A stretch of 64,000 nt of DNA from Enterococcus mundtii (GCF_002813755.1 NZ_CP018061.1:1292001-1356000), one strand, 5' to 3'. Counted from the first letter of the stretch, positions 1 to 10,568 are shown. Made by a program: numbers and translations. The notes: a model not told the origin generated them from the letters alone.

Positions 1-2
1 TA

Positions 3-2972
3 CTGTATCAACAACTATATGACTCAGGAAATGACCAAACGTTAGCTAGTAAAGTGTGGGATACTGTTAGTCATTTCATTCCTTTTTACGATTGCGTAAT
101 TGGCATTGTCAATAAGGATGCTGCAAGTGCAGTGCCAAATTGTATCATTGATGCGCTTCTTGTCATTCCTGTATTAGGACAAGTCACTACTATCAATATC
201 CGTTTTGCATTGGGAGCAGCAAGAGTTATTGCAAACAATGGGGTAACGGGATTAATAAAATATAGCGCAAAAGTGCTTCCAAAACTTTCCGATCTGAGAA
301 GTCTTTTGGCAAGTGTCGTGCGGTATATCGACCCAGGTATAGAGGCAGCAATTAATGGCGGACGATTTGTGATCAAGAACTTATTGAAACTTAAAGACCA
401 ACCAATTCTTGCGAGAAATATTCATTTTGGACCTGTATTGATAAAACTAGAAAAATTTGAAAAAGAGATACCAGAACCAGTTATATCAAAAATGGGTATC
501 AACGCCCGTTTACCTAGAAATGGTCCGCAAGTTCTTGTAAAAAAAATGAAGAACAGTTTATATGTCAAAGTTTCAGATTTTAAAAAGGGTGAAGTTTATG
601 GGAAATATTTTACTTTAAGAGGAGAACAATTGAGAGAATTTGAAGGTCCAGCAATTTTTTCTCAAAAACAAAAGGAAATCATCAACTCTTTAAAAATAAA
701 TATCCAGCCTGATGAGATGTTTATCGAAAAGCAAAATTTTTATCCTAAGGGTTATGGTGAAGGAACGGTCATGGACATATTGAAAAACGGCGAAAGAAAA
801 ATGACTGTGATTGAAATGGACGATCAACTTGTTCCTGTTAGAATCCAAACAATCAAAAAATACGGTGTGCGTTATGACGTATTAGATGGCGATAAGGTAT
901 TGCCAGTGAACTTTAATGGTATTGAATGGTATTTCGAACCAGATACATCCCCAATAATTTCGAGACCAGTAAAAATCGAAGTGACGAATCGTATCAATCA
1001 GTTTGAGGCCATATGGGATCCAAGCACCCTTTCGGCACCAGATGAAAATGGGCTGATGTGGAGTGCAGAAGGTCGATCCTATATTAAAATCCAGGAACGC
1101 TATATTCCTTTAGCGTTATTAGATAAGGAAAACAACCGATATCATTTAGTGAAAAAAGATATACTTGAGCCAATGACTGTCTTGCGTTTGGATCCTGGAA
1201 TCGATCAGTTCCGTTTTGAAACTCAATTGGAGAAAAGGGTAGTTGAACATCTGGACGATCTATTACTGGCTGGTGGCTTTGATCAAGGCGCAAGCACTTC
1301 CAAAGGTGGAAATGTCCCTGTCAGAGGCCAGCTATCCACTTTAACGCTTAACAATCCTAAATATCCACCATATATGGGGCTGCCTAAAATACCTGAAAAG
1401 TGGCCGGAATGGAAGACGCATATGAACGCAATTGAGATAGCTGGTCCCAGTACTGTATCTATAGTGGAAGATAGCCGAGTGGTACTTCCACCACTAACTA
1501 AGTTCATACCAGAACCACAAAAACAGATAAGGACAAATGAAGCGTTGACCCTAAAAAAAATCGCGATGGGAATCCAAAGTTGTTTACCCGATGAGTTGAA
1601 AAAAAATTTTCGCGTGTATGCTGGTTTAGATGCCGCTAAGATGCCTGAACATCTAAAAGCATTTCGGGACGTAGTTGCAAAAGAATATAATGAAGCACTG
1701 ACTATCTTAGATCAAGTTATCGAAGAATGTACATATATGCTTAAACTAGAAAAAATAAGTTCCACAAAGAGAGGAATCTATTTATCTAATATGTTTAATG
1801 TATATGGCAAACCCGAAGAACAGGCGGTATTAAAAGAAGGAGTCAAAAGGCTTAAGTCAATCGCAGAAAAAAGCAAAGCGTTTCTTAAACAGTCAGCAGA
1901 TTGGGGATTTAAGAATATTTGGATTGCTTCGACCGATTTACAAAAAGATGCGACTACCAAGGCATTCTATTCATTAAGCAAACAACGTATTTCGCCGTAT
2001 GGATTTGTGATTAGAAATGATGCTGAAAATCGAATCGTGCTTATCGCTGATTCTTTCAATAAGGACCCTAAGATTTGGCCAGAAGCTGAAATAGCACCAC
2101 CTGTTTCAGAAACGTTGCTCCATGAAACGACTCATCTTGTTTCAATGACTAATGATATCGTCACGTACGGACCGTCTTACCGTGGATTATTAAAACGTGG
2201 GAAAGATGCACAAATAGACTTCATTTCAAAGTATCATACTAATTTCGGAACGGCTAGTTTTATCCAGTTTGTTCAACTGATCGCTGATTATTTAGGATTA
2301 GATGGTTTATCAAGGATGGCCGTTTTTCAAAATTTTGGCAAAGATTCTATGTTGTTTGCTAATTATATGCTGACTGATGCGGAAATGGTGGGGACTCTAC
2401 TAAGAGATGTTGCCTATGGATATAAGTATGATCAACCGCTCTTGCGACCGAAACGCTCTGTTGATGAACCAAGTCAAGAACCCATTCAGGAGCTTGGAAG
2501 TGGCAATATACTTATAAGTCTGTCCTTGATGTCAATCGGTGAATTTGGAACTGCAGAAAAAAATATTGGATTGGAAGTGACGAAAGAACCTTCTTTAGGA
2601 AGTACTCTTAGTGGAGTAGCTACCACAACAGAATTTTCTGCCGTAGTAGGTTCGAAAAAGGCAAGTTCTGCTTCAGCGATAGACGCAAAAATGCCCAATA
2701 GTCAATCGCAAAATAGAGAGAGTCCTTCACAACAATCAAGAGTGAAACGAAGTGATTTGAATTTATCGGAAGGGGAGATCAATCAGGGAACATTTCAACC
2801 GATACCTGCCCAACAAACAACCTCAGCTCACCCCGTGAGTACCAATCCTGCGGTTTATGATAATTTCTTCGCAAGGATAAATAGAGGAATCAGAAGAAGC
2901 CAGACGCTAAATAGAACTTCAACAATTAGACAGAATAAAAGGAAACAGTTTGGAATAAATTTACAAAATTAA
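3..2972 (+). CDS. Giant multidomain toxin-like protein A, C-terminal part (5' end outside window)
   Basis: The reading frame is open from the first complete codon at nt 3. The GTG at 54 is not a real start, because the residues before it (LYQQLYDSGN...) match an internal stretch of the downstream paralogue. The visible ~990 residues carry a hydrophobic segment (IPFYDC...VPNCIIDALLVIPVLGQ, about nt 75-190), a beta-rich middle with YFTLRGEQLREFEGPA, and a C-terminal zinc-metallopeptidase signature HETTH at nt 2121-2135. That signature is preceded by SADWGFKNIWI, and a conserved DAE downstream could hold the third zinc ligand. The tail is low-complexity and basic, with two RxKR-S sites. Overall architecture resembles large insecticidal or dermonecrotic-type toxins with a translocation segment followed by an effector domain; that family link is from memory and unsearched. 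No signal peptide can be judged because the N-terminus is missing. Confidence 0.75.
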   Translation: MYQQLYDSGNDQTLASKVWDTVSHFIPFYDCVIGIVNKDAASAVPNCIIDALLVIPVLGQVTTINIRFALGAARVIANNGVTGLIKYSAKVLPKLSDLRSLLASVVRYIDPGIEAAINGGRFVIKNLLKLKDQPILARNIHFGPVLIKLEKFEKEIPEPVISKMGINARLPRNGPQVLVKKMKNSLYVKVSDFKKGEVYGKYFTLRGEQLREFEGPAIFSQKQKEIINSLKINIQPDEMFIEKQNFYPKGYGEGTVMDILKNGERKMTVIEMDDQLVPVRIQTIKKYGVRYDVLDGDKVLPVNFNGIEWYFEPDTSPIISRPVKIEVTNRINQFEAIWDPSTLSAPDENGLMWSAEGRSYIKIQERYIPLALLDKENNRYHLVKKDILEPMTVLRLDPGIDQFRFETQLEKRVVEHLDDLLLAGGFDQGASTSKGGNVPVRGQLSTLTLNNPKYPPYMGLPKIPEKWPEWKTHMNAIEIAGPSTVSIVEDSRVVLPPLTKFIPEPQKQIRTNEALTLKKIAMGIQSCLPDELKKNFRVYAGLDAAKMPEHLKAFRDVVAKEYNEALTILDQVIEECTYMLKLEKISSTKRGIYLSNMFNVYGKPEEQAVLKEGVKRLKSIAEKSKAFLKQSADWGFKNIWIASTDLQKDATTKAFYSLSKQRISPYGFVIRNDAENRIVLIADSFNKDPKIWPEAEIAPPVSETLLHETTHLVSMTNDIVTYGPSYRGLLKRGKDAQIDFISKYHTNFGTASFIQFVQLIADYLGLDGLSRMAVFQNFGKDSMLFANYMLTDAEMVGTLLRDVAYGYKYDQPLLRPKRSVDEPSQEPIQELGSGNILISLSLMSIGEFGTAEKNIGLEVTKEPSLGSTLSGVATTTEFSAVVGSKKASSASAIDAKMPNSQSQNRESPSQQSRVKRSDLNLSEGEINQGTFQPIPAQQTTSAHPVSTNPAVYDNFFARINRGIRRSQTLNRTSTIRQNKRKQFGINLQN

Positions 2973-3234
2973 GATACTACAATCACGATGTATGAATGCT
3001 ATTGAAGAGTAAAACGTGCGTTGATAATTTCGATGTGGACGATGGTTATTTAATGATTATTGGCATATATTTAGGTAGAAGTAGTATATTTTTATTCCTA
3101 AAATCCGTTCAAATAAATTTAGTTTTACTCAGTCAAGTATTGATTTAATGATGCAAATTTTTGGTTCAGTTGTGCATACAATCTATCTCTTATTGAAATG
3201 TGTGCAAAGACCTAATAAATAAAGGAGTTAGAGG

Positions 3235-6200
3235 ATGCCTATCGAACAACATCGAGAAAGAATCGGTCAATTCACCAACAAGTCTCAGAGATATATAACT
3301 GACAATGAGCAACGAAGAAACTTGAATTTACTTGCTCAAAGTTTTGGGCATTATCCTGTCGGTAGAGGCGTTTGGTCGTCGACAGGGATACTTTACTTAT
3401 TAAGTATTGGTCAAAATCTTCGAATATCGGACACAAATTTACCTAATCGACAGCGTGCAGTGCAAGAAACTACTGCAGCGTTTGAAGTGGATACTTTTGT
3501 AGGAGCACGACAACAAGGCGCGGAGATCACTTTAGATTCTTTATTGTCAAGTTCTACCGCGAATCCCCAGCGATTTATTCCAATTATGGTGAATAATGCA
3601 CCTATCCCTACGAGCTCGTTCATTGACGCGGCCCTGCCTTCGAATCCGCTCATCTATTTAGTCGAAAAGGCCCATCAATGGAGCATTGGGATGCACAAAA
3701 TGGCGCATCGAATGGCGCAAGTAGAAAATTGTACGACTACGAGTGAGATTTTTCATCAAAACCCTCTTGGCTTGTGGAATAGTGCCAATCATACACAAGC
3801 TCATTTTAAAACGATTTGTCAGACAGCCATTACAAAATCACAAACAACAAATGAAGAACGGAAAGATATGCCTGCGAACATTCAAAAGTTTTCTTTTAAG
3901 AAGCAAGCAATAGAGAAGGAGACACGCACGTTCACTGCCGAAGAAGCAGCTGAAAAAATGAAAACGGTATTCGAATCAACTGTGGAAGAATTCTATCAAA
4001 CAAATAATGGAAGAACGACAGAAAAGATGAAAAAGCAGAGTATTCCTATTCAAGAGACGCTAGTCATTGATGCTTTTTGGGGAGAACTAACCGAGCTCTT
4101 TACGACCTTTTTCGGCAAAGCAGAGAATGCTACTTATACAGAGAAACCACTAGATGATGCTAATGGCTACTCGGCGATGGCTTATTTTGTTGAATGGATG
4201 AGCCAAACATTCTCGGTCAATTATTCGACCTATGATACAGTTGATAGCCAAATAAATCAGAATGCGCATATTCCTCTAGCGTCAGTTTTATCTGATCAAA
4301 CGCAAACTCAAGCTTCAATGAACGAACCGGCCGTAAAGGAAGTTGAGGCGGGAATCATGGCTCCTTTAAGGGAACTCAAACTCACCAACAAATTGACAGA
4401 AAAACTTGATTACTTTGTAAAAAAATATGATTTTTTAGTCACAAGAGGCGCTGAAGCAGCGCCTACCATTGGTCGAGCAACGTCCGACCAATCTACAACT
4501 CTTCATTCTGTGGGAATAAGTCTAGAGGATCAACCATTGTTTCCTTCTAAGGACTCTGAATATGAACAAGTCATTCAAATCACTGAAGCTATTTCTAAAA
4601 ATAAAAAACCTCCAGGCGCTTTGTCCCCATTACCGAATTTTCATTATGACGTGTTGCTTTCTCAAAGAAGGAATCAAACAGCCCAAGTAAATACTCATTT
4701 AAAAGAATTTTTTGTTGATCAGAGTTTACTTGGATCACAGGCAACTGATCTAGAGTTGATTGAAGTTGTTCAAAGATGGGCCGGAATGAATTGGAAAAAT
4801 GAAGATTCGCTGTACTCCGCTAGAGCACAGTATCTTGCTTATCGAATACTTGAAGGATATGGGATAGAAGATGTACGATTAGGTGACTTCTTATCGGACA
4901 TAAGATTACAGTCGATCTATAAGCAATGGAAAACGAATACTTTGTTGATTGATTATCTTTTTTTAGAAATCAATCAACAAACGAAGCAGTATCACTTATC
5001 ACCTGTAGAGACAGCTACAGTGAATCAATTCCAAAATCAAAAAAAAATAAACAATCAAATCTATGCGGATTTTATACATCAGCGGCCACGAAGTGTTTCT
5101 AAGGATACAAAAATTCCAGCGATCTATTATCATAAAAATACTTTCAACCTGCGAACAAAAACAGTCGAAGTAAACGATATCGTTCAAAAATTTCTTTATA
5201 AGCAACGAATTTATTTGAACAAGCCAACGCCTGCAGGATTAGTTTCTGGGATGCAAAAATGGATTTTAAATGGGAAACTGTACGACGAAATCCTGCAAAG
5301 AGAACGAACAGCAGCCACCTTACTTTTGCAAGCCTATGGCATGACAGAGAAAAATTTAATGGTCAATCAGGCAAGAGCGATTTTGCTGCAATGGGAAGAC
5401 AACAATGCGCAGACCGGTTATACATATAAGAAAATTAAGAAAAAAATTCTGGGCATTGATATCAATAACATCAAAAAGGATCAGGAAAAAGAACGTAAAG
5501 AACAAGTGAAACAAAAAACCGAATTGTTTCTTCGTGAAAATAATATAGATACATCCATAAATAATCTGGAACAACCAGAAAAATCACCGGATATGCATTC
5601 AACAAATGAGGACGATATGGTACGTCAAAGAGTGGCGATATTTTTATCTGAACAGGGTGTTGTGTGTCATGCATCAAATCAAAATGTACTTGCTGAGACA
5701 GTATCACATTGGATTTTACTTGAGGGAGCTACTCAAGACATTATCGATATGGTAAAAGTCAAGCAAATCGCCCAAGTGATCCTCAATGAAAAGGTAGATG
5801 GGGTTATTTCAAATGAACATGCTGAAATCACTTTTACAAAATGGTTGTGGGATCTGATTAAAGCGAATGACTCATTATTGACTGTAGTGCCACGATCAGT
5901 GAGCAATGAATCGGTAGTTGAAAATAGTACAGTCTCATCTTCTACAGACTTGAACGGGATTACTCTGACAGAATCAACGAATAAAGAAGACAAGGAATCG
6001 AAAGAAACAGTAAATAAAGAACAGTGGCGTAGTCCAAAAGTAATGAAACAAGTCGAAGATTTTTTTCGTAACAAAGGACTACTCATTGGTATGGCAACAA
6101 AAGAGGATGTATTGAGTGCGATGGGAAGATGGTTCATCGAAGCTGAGAAGGAAACGATTATCATGCCTGAGAAAGTTCAGGCAGTTGCTTCAGTTATCTT

Positions 6201-9200
6201 AAAAGAACTGAAATTGTATGGTGGTAGTCCAGATGAAATGATCTCTGATTCCAGTGCCGAAAGAACGGTGATGAAGTGGACGTTTGAGAATGTCTTAGGT
6301 AGCTCGATTGAAGCCTATATCGCAAAGCAAATCGTTGAAGCCACTGACCCATCAGCTTTTACGATTGGTCAACTAAGAAGCTTGTTTATGTTTGAAGAAT
6401 TAAAAAAAGCAGGATTGATCAACCTCTCTCAGACACAAGTAGCCTTACAACATGGCATTCGAGCTGAGGATGCAGAGATGTATCTAAAGAAACTTTGGAT
6501 TTCTTTATCCAATCGAGCGTTGCCCCATTACTTACTGAAATCAAGCAATCTTCCAGACAAGTTATTGATTTCTGATTATCATTCGTTAACTCAACTAACA
6601 GGTGCGAGCTTAATGGCCGATTTAGGTTTTTCGAAACAGTTCAATCAGACTGAAACACGATTGCTAGGTGAATTTTTCTTAGAAACACTTAGTTTTGAGG
6701 GAATCCATCACTTCGAAGAGTTGTCCTTCCTTTTGACACCAGCCTTGCTTACTGTGGCGCAACTAGAACCTGATAAAATGCAAGAAGCGCTAGTGAAGGG
6801 AGACTATATCGAAGTAGCACTTACTACATTTATTGGTTATTCGCACAAAGGGTATCTCCAAATGATGAAAACGCAAGCGATTGCTGATGATCTTGTCTTT
6901 ACGTACCGACAAGCTGTGGTCAACAGACGAAAAGTAGTGTTAGTAGATGAAGTATTAGCAGAGTGCAATCGACTTGGAATAAGGCTTGATTTGGCAGCGA
7001 GTCAAGTGTATCTAGCTGGCGGAAACCCGTGTCCCGGTCCATGGATACCACCAGATCTTGAAAGATGGTATACTCGACTGACCAAAGATGTCTCAGACTC
7101 TTTTCACTTGCTCAATGAGTTCCTTATCCAACTGTCCATTCAATCGATCGGGGAACAGGAGTTGGATTTTTTATTTTCTCCAGATAGCCGAATTTATCCA
7201 GCTTCGGCTCAATTTAAAAGTGAAGTCCGGCAATATCAGTTTCCAATAAATCTACGTTCAGTTCCTCCGCTTTTATTTTATAAACAGGAGGAATTATTGA
7301 ACTCGACGCTCCATTTGAATCAAACAGATCTGATTGTCGTCATCAAGGGAAATGAAGAGCGCTGGTATGCATTGAAACAAGTAGAAAAAGGGGGATACAA
7401 TTTTTATCGTGTTGACAAAGATCCATTTTTATTCCTTACCTATGGTCTGATGGATCAAAATGATCTCTGGGATGGGCAATTTCGAAAAAATGGAGATAAG
7501 ATCCGGATTGGAAAGGAAGATTATTCATTTACCACGAAAGTGTATACTGATAAGGAATTTTCTCTTGGGGATGCGAAACAAACATTAGCCAATCAAATCA
7601 GTTTGAAACATAGAGATGCGCTTTATCAACAATTATATGATTCAGGAAATGAACAAACGACCGCTACAAAAGTCTGGAACGTCTTAAAACACGTGATTCC
7701 TTTTTATGATTGTGTTGTCGGCATTTCCGAGCAAAATGTCGAAGAAGCGGTACCTAATTGTCTGATTGATGCTGTCTCATTGATTCCTATTCTAGGTCAA
7801 GTAACTACTTTCAACATGAGGTTTGCCCTAGGAGTTGCAAAATCCGTCGTTAAAAGTGGGCTGAGTGTTACGCTAAAAACGAGCACGCGCTTTCTTCCGA
7901 CTCTAACCGAGCTTAGAGGGCTGTTAGTAAATGCTATACGCTATTTAGATCCAGGAGTAGAGTTGCTCTCAGGTGGTGGACGTTTCATTTTGAAACGTTT
8001 AGTGGATTTTAGCAATGAACAATTTATAGGGAAAGAATTGAAAGCAGCATTGACAAAATTAGATGATTTAGGAAGTAAACAGACCGATTGGACAAAAAGT
8101 TATGTGACTGCACGCTTGGCCAAGGATGGCCCAGAAGTTCGAGTGAAGCGCATGCCAAATAACTTATATTTAAGGGTAAGTGATCTTAGAAATGGGGATG
8201 TTTCTGGGAAGTACTTTACTTTAAGAGGTGATCAGTTGAGAGAATTCGAAGGACCTGCTACCTTTACACCAAGACAAAAGGTAGTGATCCAACGACTTTC
8301 AAGAACATTGGATGTTGATCAAGTATTCGTAGAAGAACCTAATTTAAATCCTAAAGCTTATGGAGAAGGGAACGTCTTTACATTCAAAAAAAGAGATGGT
8401 CAACGAGTTTCTGTGCTTCAAATGGATGGGCATATGATTCCTGTCGAAATAACTGTGCTCAAAAAGCATGGCGTACGCTACGATGTTTCTGATGGAGAAC
8501 AGCTGTTACCCGTCAATTTCAATGGGATTGAATGGTATTTTGAACCTCCTACATCGCCAATTGTTATGAAATCTGTAGAAATAGACGTAACGAACCGAAT
8601 CAATCAATTTGAAGCATTATGGGATCCAAGTATTCTTTCGCCCCCAGATGAACGAGGTTTGATGTGGAACATGGATGGCAGGTCCTACATCAAGATCAAT
8701 GACCGGTATCTCCCGTTGATCTTATTGGATAAGGAAGTAGATCGGTATCATTTAGTAAAAAAAGATTTCCTTGAAACGATGACTGTTTTAAGGTTTGATC
8801 CAATCAATCACTCTTTTAGATTTGAATCTGAGCTAGAAAAACAAACGATTGATATTCAAAATCAAATAAGAAGGACCGGAACAGCTGATAAGTCGCTACC
8901 TGGTACTTCAAGCGATGCTGCTGGTTCGTCACAAGAGGGAACCGCTCCCTCCCAGCTGTTACCAAACACGCCAGGAAGATGGAAAGAATGGAATGAAATT
9001 AGACAAGCAGTGGTAGTGGGCACTGATCCGCTGCCAAGGGTGACTGATAAAAATGTAGAATGTAAAAAATTAACTGCTTTTATCCCAGAACCACAGATCG
9101 AGGTTATTTTGGATGAAAAAAGTACGCAAATAGCAATTTCTAAAGGAATTGAAATGATGTATCATTCGCAACCTGTAGATTACCAAGTTTTTTCTGGTTT

Positions 9201-10353
9201 GGATATTAGCAAGGTACCAGATTATCTTAAACCCTACTTTAAAGAAATGTCAGATGGATTTTTTGAAGCAATCAATTATTTCAAAACTACAAAAGAAAGA
9301 TGTATCGAGTTGTTGAAGCTACATAACATTGCGGAAACACCGGAAGGTAAGTATGCAGTAGAGATGTTTGACATGTATCTGATTGAAAACCGTGAACCTT
9401 ATTTAAAAGAAATTTTTAAAAGATTGTTAACTGTAGCGGAAAAAGGCGAGCGCTTTCTACGGCAATCAGCAGATTGGGGATTTAAAAATATTTGGATCGT
9501 ATCTACTGAATTAGCAAAAAGTGAAACAACGCAGGCATTCTATTCAAAGGTCGAGGCAATTCCGAAAGCATATGCGTTCATATTGAGTCATGATCCGGAA
9601 TGTCGAATCATATTTATTGCTGATACCAATCATATTGATCCAGATTATATGCCAAAAATGCAGATATCTGTAGATCCAAAAGAAACCCTTATCCATGAAA
9701 CAACTCATATCGTGGCTATGGCATATGATGTTATTCCAAGTTATCCGTATATGGTGCCGGGGTATTCAAAATCTGGAGTAGATGTTCGCAACCAATATTT
9801 TAAAAAATATACAGGTTTTTTCAAAACAAACCAGTTCACTCGCTATGTTGATCAGTTAGCAGATTATCAGCAGTCCCCGACATTATCAGAGGAGGCGGTT
9901 ATTCTTGCAGAAAAATCTGATGCGATGATGAGTATGAATATTCAAATCCTTGATGCAGAAACTCTAATGATAATGATCAGAGATGTTGCATTAGGAAATC
10001 CTTTCAATAAGCGTCCAGTCAATCAACGACCAAAACTTTTGAAACGAGACCTCAGTAATAATCAAAACAAACCAAAAATCAATGGGGAAATGCTTGTCAC
10101 TCTTGCATTGATGAATTCTGGACAGTTTCATACAGCAGAAAGAAATTCGGAGTTGACAATTACACAAAAACAGTCGGTGAAGACAACTACAAGTCCCTTA
10201 CCAATTAGCAAGACGAATCAGAACAAGCCCCTACAGAAAAAAACGCGAATAAATAAACTGGTTGGATTTAGCACAAAAATCAGTGGATTTGTGAATGGTG
10301 GGCAAGTAAACACCCCTGCAAAAAAAAAGAGCGACTTAAATCTTCAAAAGTAA
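3235..10353 (+). CDS. Giant multidomain toxin-like protein B with C-terminal HExxH metallopeptidase motif
   Basis: This gene encodes 2372 aa; the ATG follows AAAGGAG at 3221-3227. There is no N-terminal signal peptide or membrane anchor. In order: a ~200-residue N-terminal region; a charged region; four degenerate helical repeats (about residues 483-1018); a region ending near the GNPCPGPWIPPD motif (about 1262); and from about 1463 to the end the part shared with protein A. The shared part has a hydrophobic segment (about 1487-1540, IPFYDC...VPNCLIDAVSLIPILGQ), the YFTLRGDQLREFEGPA motif, SADWGFKNIWI near 2078, and HETTH with H2154, E2155 and H2158. E2242 in DAE is a candidate third ligand. 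The layout (binding and translocation parts, then a C-terminal enzyme) fits a large secreted or injected toxin. Substrate, receptor and export route are unknown. Orientation and position next to protein A suggest tandem duplication. Confidence 0.8.
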   Translation: MPIEQHRERIGQFTNKSQRYITDNEQRRNLNLLAQSFGHYPVGRGVWSSTGILYLLSIGQNLRISDTNLPNRQRAVQETTAAFEVDTFVGARQQGAEITLDSLLSSSTANPQRFIPIMVNNAPIPTSSFIDAALPSNPLIYLVEKAHQWSIGMHKMAHRMAQVENCTTTSEIFHQNPLGLWNSANHTQAHFKTICQTAITKSQTTNEERKDMPANIQKFSFKKQAIEKETRTFTAEEAAEKMKTVFESTVEEFYQTNNGRTTEKMKKQSIPIQETLVIDAFWGELTELFTTFFGKAENATYTEKPLDDANGYSAMAYFVEWMSQTFSVNYSTYDTVDSQINQNAHIPLASVLSDQTQTQASMNEPAVKEVEAGIMAPLRELKLTNKLTEKLDYFVKKYDFLVTRGAEAAPTIGRATSDQSTTLHSVGISLEDQPLFPSKDSEYEQVIQITEAISKNKKPPGALSPLPNFHYDVLLSQRRNQTAQVNTHLKEFFVDQSLLGSQATDLELIEVVQRWAGMNWKNEDSLYSARAQYLAYRILEGYGIEDVRLGDFLSDIRLQSIYKQWKTNTLLIDYLFLEINQQTKQYHLSPVETATVNQFQNQKKINNQIYADFIHQRPRSVSKDTKIPAIYYHKNTFNLRTKTVEVNDIVQKFLYKQRIYLNKPTPAGLVSGMQKWILNGKLYDEILQRERTAATLLLQAYGMTEKNLMVNQARAILLQWEDNNAQTGYTYKKIKKKILGIDINNIKKDQEKERKEQVKQKTELFLRENNIDTSINNLEQPEKSPDMHSTNEDDMVRQRVAIFLSEQGVVCHASNQNVLAETVSHWILLEGATQDIIDMVKVKQIAQVILNEKVDGVISNEHAEITFTKWLWDLIKANDSLLTVVPRSVSNESVVENSTVSSSTDLNGITLTESTNKEDKESKETVNKEQWRSPKVMKQVEDFFRNKGLLIGMATKEDVLSAMGRWFIEAEKETIIMPEKVQAVASVILKELKLYGGSPDEMISDSSAERTVMKWTFENVLGSSIEAYIAKQIVEATDPSAFTIGQLRSLFMFEELKKAGLINLSQTQVALQHGIRAEDAEMYLKKLWISLSNRALPHYLLKSSNLPDKLLISDYHSLTQLTGASLMADLGFSKQFNQTETRLLGEFFLETLSFEGIHHFEELSFLLTPALLTVAQLEPDKMQEALVKGDYIEVALTTFIGYSHKGYLQMMKTQAIADDLVFTYRQAVVNRRKVVLVDEVLAECNRLGIRLDLAASQVYLAGGNPCPGPWIPPDLERWYTRLTKDVSDSFHLLNEFLIQLSIQSIGEQELDFLFSPDSRIYPASAQFKSEVRQYQFPINLRSVPPLLFYKQEELLNSTLHLNQTDLIVVIKGNEERWYALKQVEKGGYNFYRVDKDPFLFLTYGLMDQNDLWDGQFRKNGDKIRIGKEDYSFTTKVYTDKEFSLGDAKQTLANQISLKHRDALYQQLYDSGNEQTTATKVWNVLKHVIPFYDCVVGISEQNVEEAVPNCLIDAVSLIPILGQVTTFNMRFALGVAKSVVKSGLSVTLKTSTRFLPTLTELRGLLVNAIRYLDPGVELLSGGGRFILKRLVDFSNEQFIGKELKAALTKLDDLGSKQTDWTKSYVTARLAKDGPEVRVKRMPNNLYLRVSDLRNGDVSGKYFTLRGDQLREFEGPATFTPRQKVVIQRLSRTLDVDQVFVEEPNLNPKAYGEGNVFTFKKRDGQRVSVLQMDGHMIPVEITVLKKHGVRYDVSDGEQLLPVNFNGIEWYFEPPTSPIVMKSVEIDVTNRINQFEALWDPSILSPPDERGLMWNMDGRSYIKINDRYLPLILLDKEVDRYHLVKKDFLETMTVLRFDPINHSFRFESELEKQTIDIQNQIRRTGTADKSLPGTSSDAAGSSQEGTAPSQLLPNTPGRWKEWNEIRQAVVVGTDPLPRVTDKNVECKKLTAFIPEPQIEVILDEKSTQIAISKGIEMMYHSQPVDYQVFSGLDISKVPDYLKPYFKEMSDGFFEAINYFKTTKERCIELLKLHNIAETPEGKYAVEMFDMYLIENREPYLKEIFKRLLTVAEKGERFLRQSADWGFKNIWIVSTELAKSETTQAFYSKVEAIPKAYAFILSHDPECRIIFIADTNHIDPDYMPKMQISVDPKETLIHETTHIVAMAYDVIPSYPYMVPGYSKSGVDVRNQYFKKYTGFFKTNQFTRYVDQLADYQQSPTLSEEAVILAEKSDAMMSMNIQILDAETLMIMIRDVALGNPFNKRPVNQRPKLLKRDLSNNQNKPKINGEMLVTLALMNSGQFHTAERNSELTITQKQSVKTTTSPLPISKTNQNKPLQKKTRINKLVGFSTKISGFVNGGQVNTPAKKKSDLNLQK
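4681..6288 (+). repeat. Four degenerate ~75-85-residue repeats inside toxin-like protein B
   Basis: Units lie at about residues 483-566, 648-721, 793-876 and 935-1018. Each begins with a helix of the type V-xx-FhxxxG/L (KEFF, QKFL, AIFL, EDFF), then a helix ending in a Trp (VVQRW, GMQKW, VSHWI, MGRWF), then an AxxIL helix (AYRIL, ATLLL, AQVIL, ASVIL), and ends in another Trp (IYKQW, LLQW, FTKWLW, VMKW). Linkers are polar and charged. A truncated fifth start (QKTELFLRENNID, near 765) sits before unit three. Seen only at protein level, so the duplication is old. Confidence 0.6.
7621..10353 (+). repeat. Paralogous segment shared with nt 3-2972
   Basis: The protein encoded here aligns without large gaps to the partial gene at the left edge. 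It shares the QQLYDSGN start, the hydrophobic IPFYDC segment, the LREFEGPA block, NFNGIEWYFEP, SADWGFKNIWI and HETTH. Conservation drops in the linker before the peptidase domain (about nt 8850-9060) and in the C-terminal tail. This is an old tandem duplication rather than a recent one, since the DNA has diverged. Confidence 0.8.
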
Positions 10354-10393
10354 TGGAAACTAGTCAAAGTTAAACACTTTTTGTTGAGCCTCA

Positions 10394-10454
10394 AAAAACA
10401 AGGCGCCATCCACGAAAATTGTTCCTCAAATTTTTATGGATGGCGCCTTGTTTT
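10394..10454. terminator. Intrinsic terminator after toxin-like protein B
   Basis: Two arms read ACAAGGCGCCATCCA and TGGATGGCGCCTTGT and are flanked by A- and T-runs, giving a long GC-rich stem with a loop of about 24 nt. It can terminate transcription in both directions and separates the toxin genes from the regulator operon. Confidence 0.85.
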
Positions 10455-10568
10455 CCGAAGCGGTGACTTCTGTTCCTGTCGTTTATTCAGAGTTCGGACG
10501 AGAGGGCTAACCAACCAGTCTTTTTGCTATTCCTATTTTACGTTTACGCTTATTTTAGCAATATATAT

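Noticed and set aside
5733..6164. 143-codon minus-strand frame inside giant protein B
   Set aside because: Antisense shadow with Ser/Phe-rich, low-information sequence and no ribosome binding site.
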